A stretch of 64,000 nt of DNA, taken from the NCBI GenBank assembly GCA_947462255.1, contig CANHOA010000009.1, positions 1-64,000 of the forward strand, given 5' to 3'. The position numbers and the translations under genes were made by a program. The notes below the pieces were generated by a model that worked only from the letters and a program-made list of their open reading frames with translations, was not told the DNA's origin and searched no databases. Source of the DNA: Flavobacteriales bacterium. Its GTDB lineage: Bacteria; Bacteroidota; Bacteroidia; Flavobacteriales_D; Crocinitomicaceae. Below are positions 60,045-64,000 of the stretch, in pieces; position 1 is the first letter of the stretch; each line of letters starts with the position of its first letter.

Positions 60045-61103
60045 TTATAAAATCAACATGGCATCGCCGTACGAATAAAATCGATACTTTTCTTGAATCG
60101 CTTCATGATATGCCTTCATCATTAATTCGTGACCGCAAAAAGCAGAAATCATCATTAACAAGGTCGAAAGTGGCGTATGAAAATTCGTTATCAAACTATC
60201 CGCTATCGAAAAGTCGTAAGGAGGAAAAATAAATTTATTCGACCATCCATCAAAAGGTTTCAAGTCACCAGTAGTTGAAACAGATGTTTCAATGGCACGC
60301 ATAGAGGTTGTTCCCACAGCGCAAACTCTTTTCTTGTTTTTCTTTGCTTCATTTACAATTCTTACGGCTTCTTCAGAAATAATGACCTGCTCTGAATCCA
60401 TTTTATGTTTGGTTAAATCTTCCACTTCAACCGATCGAAAGGTACCAAGACCTACATGAAGAGTTACCTCAGCAAAATTAACTCCTTTAATTTCTAATCT
60501 TTTTAATAATTCTCTAGAAAAATGAAGCCCTGCAGTTGGAGCTGCAACAGCACCTTCCTCTTTTGCATATATAGTTTGGTAACGCTCTTCGTCTGATTCT
60601 TCCACTGCCCTTTTTATGTATTTTGGTAATGGTGTTTCACCAAATTCAGTTATTTTGGCTTTAAATTCCTCATAAGGCCCATCAAATAAAAATCGCAGAG
60701 TACGACCACGAGACGTTGTATTATCAATCACCTCAGCAACTAATGAATCATCTTCTCCAAAATACAATTTATTGCCAATTCTGATTTTCCTCGCTGGATC
60801 AACAAGGACGTCCCATAATAGGCTTTCGCGATTTAATTCGCGCAATAAGAAAACTTCTATTTTAGCACCCGTCTTTTCTTTGTTACCATACATTCGGGCA
60901 GGAAAAACACGTGTATTATTCCTTATCATCACATCACCTTCACTAAAATAAGACAAAACATCTTTAAATAATTTATGCTCGATTTTTCCAGTTTTTCGAT
61001 GAATGACCATTAACCTTGCTTCATCGCGATTATCTGATGGGTATTCTGCTATCAACTCTTCTGGTAAATCAAAGCTAAACTCTGATAATTTCATTTTACT
61101 CAT
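60045..61103 (-). CDS. queA: S-adenosylmethionine:tRNA ribosyltransferase-isomerase
   Basis: 352 aa (start ATG 61103; 61094 is also possible). [22 protein letters not shown] (in parts: [17 protein letters not shown]) is the QueA N-terminal signature, and [14 protein letters not shown] plus [13 protein letters not shown] are the core motifs. It transfers the ribosyl group of SAM to preQ1 at tRNA position 34 in queuosine synthesis. No other que gene is in the window. Monocistronic with its own promoter box. Confidence 0.96.
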   Translation of the reverse strand: MSKMKLSEFSFDLPEELIAEYPSDNRDEARLMVIHRKTGKIEHKLFKDVLSYFSEGDVMIRNNTRVFPARMYGNKEKTGAKIEVFLLRELNRESLLWDVLVDPARKIRIGNKLYFGEDDSLVAEVIDNTTSRGRTLRFLFDGPYEEFKAKITEFGETPLPKYIKRAVEESDEERYQTIYAKEEGAVAAPTAGLHFSRELLKRLEIKGVNFAEVTLHVGLGTFRSVEVEDLTKHKMDSEQVIISEEAVRIVNEAKKNKKRVCAVGTTSMRAIETSVSTTGDLKPFDGWSNKFIFPPYDFSIADSLITNFHTPLSTLLMMISAFCGHELMMKAYHEAIQEKYRFYSYGDAMLIL

Positions 61104-61137
61104 ATCTATTTTTTAAGGGGCATTTTTGAAATGCTTG

Positions 61138-61145
61138 CAAAGATA
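61138..61145 (-). promoter_or_regulatory. Bacteroidota -7 box (TATCTTTG) for queA
   Basis: Perfect TAnnTTTG on the reverse strand, 34 bases before the queA ATG. Confidence 0.6.
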
Positions 61146-61206
61146 CACTATCTCACCCCCATTTGTCAAGCGATTAGGCAAGTTTTATTACTATTCTCGT
61201 TAAATT

Positions 61207-61224
61207 GTTCAAAAATGGTTGAAC
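61207..61224. other. Short inverted repeat in the gap before the toxin remnant
   Basis: Arms GTTCAA/TTGAAC around a 6-base spacer. The 61146-61258 stretch around it holds no coding signal I can recognise; it may be a scar of the event that removed the toxin gene's 5' end. Confidence 0.3.
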
Positions 61225-61258
61225 ATAACTACACATAAGGCCTTCGTTGTGCACGTAG

Positions 61259-61674
61259 AGTGATTATCAAATTGTAGTAAATAATCAACTTTCACAAACG
61301 CTAATTACAACAATTAATCACGTTAAAGTTGACTTTATAAAGTTTCATTATCCGTTTATTAGACCTTTTTTAGTAATTGAAAATATTCGAATGGCTTCCC
61401 TTGAAGACATTGCTGCCATGAAGTTAGATGCTATAACAGGAAGAGGGAGTAAAAAAGATTTTTATGATTTATTCTTCCTTTTACAACACTATTCAATAGA
61501 TGAATTGTTTTCCTTTTACACCGAAAACATCCCCATCAAACTACTTTTTGTGTAGCAAGAAGCCTTATTTATTTTGATGATGCCGATATACAACCAAGCC
61601 CAATTGATTTTGACAAAACTATAACATGGGAAGCGGTTAAGAAGAAAATAATAAGTGTAATAAAAGCCTTATGA
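61259..61674 (+). pseudogene. Decayed nucleotidyltransferase AbiEii/AbiGii-type toxin gene (C-terminal half)
   Basis: A reading frame from 61259 to the stop at 61553 encodes FIKFHYPFIRPF, then IRMASLEDIAAMKLDAI, then TGRGSKKDFYDLFFLL, the hallmark of the AbiEii family. After that stop the frame shifted by one base continues ARSLIYFDDADIQPSP, then ITWEAVKKKIISVIKAL, and ends at 61674; this is the family's normal C-terminus. A one-base deletion near 61536-61540 would explain the break. The N-terminal nucleotidyltransferase half and an AbiEi antitoxin are missing. In intact systems AbiEii is the toxin of a type IV toxin-antitoxin pair with phage-abortive activity. Here it cannot be functional. 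Confidence 0.85.
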
Positions 61675-61686
61675 TTGAACGGAAAA

Positions 61687-63585
61687 CTATTTCGATTTAT
61701 TTCGTTTTTCTTCAAGCCAAGTAGGCACTTTGGAAGGTGACTTTTCAGGAGAATTCCCTAATAGTTTTTCTATCAAATCTGGTCGCTTTGCTTTTTCTAA
61801 TCGTTGTTTTATCCACCCTTGATTTTCACGTTTATACCAAAAGAAAAAACGATTTTGATTAATTTTCTCTTCTTTTGTTTTTACAGTATTGATTGGCTTT
61901 AAGGTATATGGATGGACGCCTGTGTAATAAATCACCTCAGCAACAGTCATTGGTGTAGGTGTAAAATCCTGCACTTGTTCCAATTGAAAACCCATGTCTT
62001 TCGTTTCTGCTGCCAAATTTGCCATGTCTTCTTCTTCGCAACCAGGATGAGAAGAGATAAAATAAGGGATAAGTTGCTGCTTAAGCCCATGCTTTTCTGA
62101 AATCTTATCGTATTTCTCCTTGAATTTATGGAAATACTTAAACGAAGGCTTTCGCATTACCCTTAATGTTGCATCAGATGTATGTTCTGGTGCTACCTTT
62201 AAACGTCCGCTCACATGGCGTGTAATCACTTGTTCAATGTACTCGTCGTGATTTCCATCCTCATTGTTTTTATTGAAATCATCCACTAATAAATCATAAC
62301 GAATTCCAGATCCCACAAATGCCTTTTTTACCTTTGGATGGGCATCCACTTTTTTGTATAACTCGGTCATTGGTTTATGAGAGGTATCCAAATTATTACA
62401 AATAACAGGATGGATACAACTTGGCGAAGTGCAACGGGCACAAATTGCCTCGTCTTTCCCTTTCATTTTATACATGTTTGCAGAAGGACCACCTAAATCA
62501 GAAATGTATCCACGAAATTCTGGGTGCGCAACTACCTCTTCCACTTCCGCCAAAATAGATTTTTCACTTCTTGAAGCAATAAACTTTCCTTGATGCGCAG
62601 AAATGGTGCAAAAGCTACACCCACCAAAACAGCCTCTGTGCATATTAATCGAAAACTTAATCATGTCGTAGGCTGGAATTGCCCCACGCTTTTTATATTT
62701 TGGATGTGGTAAGCGCGTATAAGGCAAATCAAAAGAGCGATCTATTTCATTTTCATCCATTGTTTTGTATGGAGGATTAACGACTAAAACTACGTCTCCA
62801 ACCTCCTGAGTAATTCGATTTGCTTCCCATTTATTGGATTCAACTTCCACAATTTTAAAGTTTGCCGCATATCTTATTTTATCTTCAAGACATACTTCAT
62901 GACTTGCTAATTCAACCGTTTCCCAATTTTTATTTTTCGGCAAGGGAAGTGCTTTATCTTGAAGAAAGGCAACTTGCTTTAAGGTTTTTGCTTGATCAAA
63001 AGGAACGCCTTTTTTTAGTAGACGGAGTAACTCTCGCAAGGGCTGATCTCCCATTCCATAAACCAATAAATCGGCTTTTGAATCAACTAAAATACTAGGC
63101 ATTAATTCATCTTTCCAATAATCATAATGAGTTACGCGTCGCAAGGAAGATTCGATACCACCAAGAACAACGGGGACATCTGGATAAAGGTCTTTTAAGA
63201 TTTTTGAATAAACAATAGAGGCATAATCTGGTCGAAAGCCAGCTTCACCCCCTGGTGTGTACGCATCCGTGGAGCGTAATCTCTTATTTGCGGTATAGTG
63301 ATTGACCATGGAATCCATGCAACCAGCGGTGACACCAAAAAACAAACGTGGTTTTCCTAATTTCTTAAAATCCCTTAGATCGTCTTTCCAATTTGGTTGA
63401 GCAACAATTCCGATACGTAATCCTTCATCTTCAATGATTCTACTCACCACCGCTGTTCCAAAAGCAGGATGATCCACGTACGCATCTCCAGAAATTAAAA
63501 TGACATCAAATTCTTCCCAAGCTCTTTTTTGAGCTTCTTTTAAAGACATTGGAATCCAATCGGAAATAGGTCGTTCAATTATCAT
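61687..63585 (-). CDS. YgiQ-family radical SAM protein
   Basis: 632 aa. An N-terminal UPF0313-type domain (~10-280; SDWIPMSLKEAQKRAWEEFD, in parts DWIPMSLKEAQ) precedes the radical SAM site C-x3-C-x2-C at Cys319, Cys323, Cys326 (RGCFGGCSFC). A C-terminal region contains VKKAFVGSGIRYDLL, RLKVAPEHTSD and QDFTPTPM, all family signatures. The reaction is not established. Cytoplasmic, with one 4Fe-4S cluster and possibly more. Its promoter box sits four bases before the ATG. Confidence 0.92.
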   Translation of the reverse strand: MIIERPISDWIPMSLKEAQKRAWEEFDVILISGDAYVDHPAFGTAVVSRIIEDEGLRIGIVAQPNWKDDLRDFKKLGKPRLFFGVTAGCMDSMVNHYTANKRLRSTDAYTPGGEAGFRPDYASIVYSKILKDLYPDVPVVLGGIESSLRRVTHYDYWKDELMPSILVDSKADLLVYGMGDQPLRELLRLLKKGVPFDQAKTLKQVAFLQDKALPLPKNKNWETVELASHEVCLEDKIRYAANFKIVEVESNKWEANRITQEVGDVVLVVNPPYKTMDENEIDRSFDLPYTRLPHPKYKKRGAIPAYDMIKFSINMHRGCFGGCSFCTISAHQGKFIASRSEKSILAEVEEVVAHPEFRGYISDLGGPSANMYKMKGKDEAICARCTSPSCIHPVICNNLDTSHKPMTELYKKVDAHPKVKKAFVGSGIRYDLLVDDFNKNNEDGNHDEYIEQVITRHVSGRLKVAPEHTSDATLRVMRKPSFKYFHKFKEKYDKISEKHGLKQQLIPYFISSHPGCEEEDMANLAAETKDMGFQLEQVQDFTPTPMTVAEVIYYTGVHPYTLKPINTVKTKEEKINQNRFFFWYKRENQGWIKQRLEKAKRPDLIEKLLGNSPEKSPSKVPTWLEEKRNKSK

Positions 63586-63589
63586 AGTG

Positions 63590-63597
63590 CAAAAATA
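63590..63597 (-). promoter_or_regulatory. -7 box (TATTTTTG) abutting the YgiQ start
   Basis: Perfect TAnnTTTG on the reverse strand, four bases (CACT) before the ATG at 63585. Confidence 0.55.
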
Positions 63598-63628
63598 CGC
63601 AAAGAGAATTGGAAACTACTAGTAAGCG

Positions 63629-64000
63629 TTAATCTGCGACGGTCACATTGATAGTTTGCTGCTGATTTCCTTCGCCAATTTGAATAATATACTGTCCGCT
63701 ATAGACTGTACTTACATCAAAATAAGCGATTGTGCTTCCCTGATAAATGATCTTTGTATCAAGTACTTTTCCTGTCAAATCAACTAACTTAATCGTAACA
63801 TTTTCTTTGACTAAGTTACTTAATTGAACCATTAGCACATCATTGCTTGGATTTGGAAAAACTTTTACCTCGACCACTGTATTTTCAGAGAGTTCACTAG
63901 TTGAAGTATAAGTGGTAACTGTTTCAGTAATGGAAGTAACTTTCGAACCTGTTTTTGTTCCATAAAAAGTTGGACCTACTACATAAGGATAAGCAGAGTT
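63629..64000 (-). CDS. T9SS-sorted secreted protein, 3' end only
   Basis: The frame is open to the end of the window, so this is the last 123 codons of a longer gene; a GTG at 63877 is internal. A Thr/Ser-rich linker (SKVTSITETVTTYTSTSE) leads into a type A sorting domain: VEVKVFPNPSND, VDLTGKVLDT and a Tyr-Ser-Gly-Gln-Tyr strand before a short end. The upstream domains and function cannot be seen. Confidence 0.85.
   Translation of the reverse strand, partial: NSAYPYVVGPTFYGTKTGSKVTSITETVTTYTSTSELSENTVVEVKVFPNPSNDVLMVQLSNLVKENVTIKLVDLTGKVLDTKIIYQGSTIAYFDVSTVYSGQYIIQIGEGNQQQTINVTVAD

Overview
The window comes from an AT-rich bacterium of the phylum Bacteroidota, most likely a marine or freshwater member of Flavobacteriales (this rank is an inference). 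Four things support this. Many secreted proteins end in type IX secretion system (T9SS) C-terminal sorting domains. There is a PorE-like OmpA protein and a GldA-type ABC ATPase. Promoter boxes of the Bacteroidota form TAnnTTTG stand before many genes. Shine-Dalgarno sequences are almost absent. The gene complement is mostly core chromosome. I see no insertion sequence, prophage, CRISPR array, rRNA or tRNA.

Layout: 1-11129 holds two giant T9SS adhesin-like genes, the first cut by the window edge; they share a nearly identical GEVED segment and 210-bp repeats. 11180-16900 has a DUF2279 protein, a LOG-family protein, and an operon of PASTA protein, T9SS cargo and RluD-type pseudouridine synthase. 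16960-19110 is a PorE-like T9SS/OmpA protein. 19162-25548 runs forward: DUF2851, PspC, RmlD-like reductase, amino acid permease, helix-hairpin-helix protein, apt, acyl-CoA dehydrogenase. 25614-27030 is rpsU, xerC-like recombinase and hpf. 27019-29628 is a reverse cluster: unknown 123-aa protein, degenerate DEAD-box-like protein, MazG-like hydrolase, ribE, response regulator. 29691-40324 holds a T9SS trypsin-like protease, uvrC, two tandem M43 metalloproteases, a thioesterase and an alpha/beta hydrolase. 40281-45929 is reverse: GT9 glycosyltransferase, receiver-PAS-histidine kinase, membrane protein, DUF349 protein, PfkB kinase. 46048-50162 has a methyltransferase, an ALDH7-type dehydrogenase, rplY and prs. 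50284-60043 runs forward: cphA, xseA, rnpA, S41 protease, O-antigen-ligase-like protein, gldA, tyrS. 60045-64000 is reverse: queA, a decayed AbiEii toxin gene, a YgiQ-type radical SAM protein and the 3' end of another T9SS cargo gene.

How the genes fit together: seven T9SS cargo proteins (adhesins, three proteases, two unknown) share the window with two parts of the export/gliding machinery, so a large fraction is devoted to the cell surface. The rest is translation and nucleotide housekeeping (rpsU, hpf, rplY, rnpA, tyrS, queA, RluD, apt, prs, ribE) and DNA repair or recombination (uvrC, xseA, xerC).

The most notable signals are a recurrent promoter architecture in which TAnnTTTG sits only 4-6 bases before ATG, implying leaderless mRNAs; a DEAD-box-like protein that has lost the Walker A lysine and the DEAD box; a compact signalling/DUF349/PfkB operon with an unknown membrane protein; and the AbiEii remnant. 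No clearly new defence or mobile system was found.
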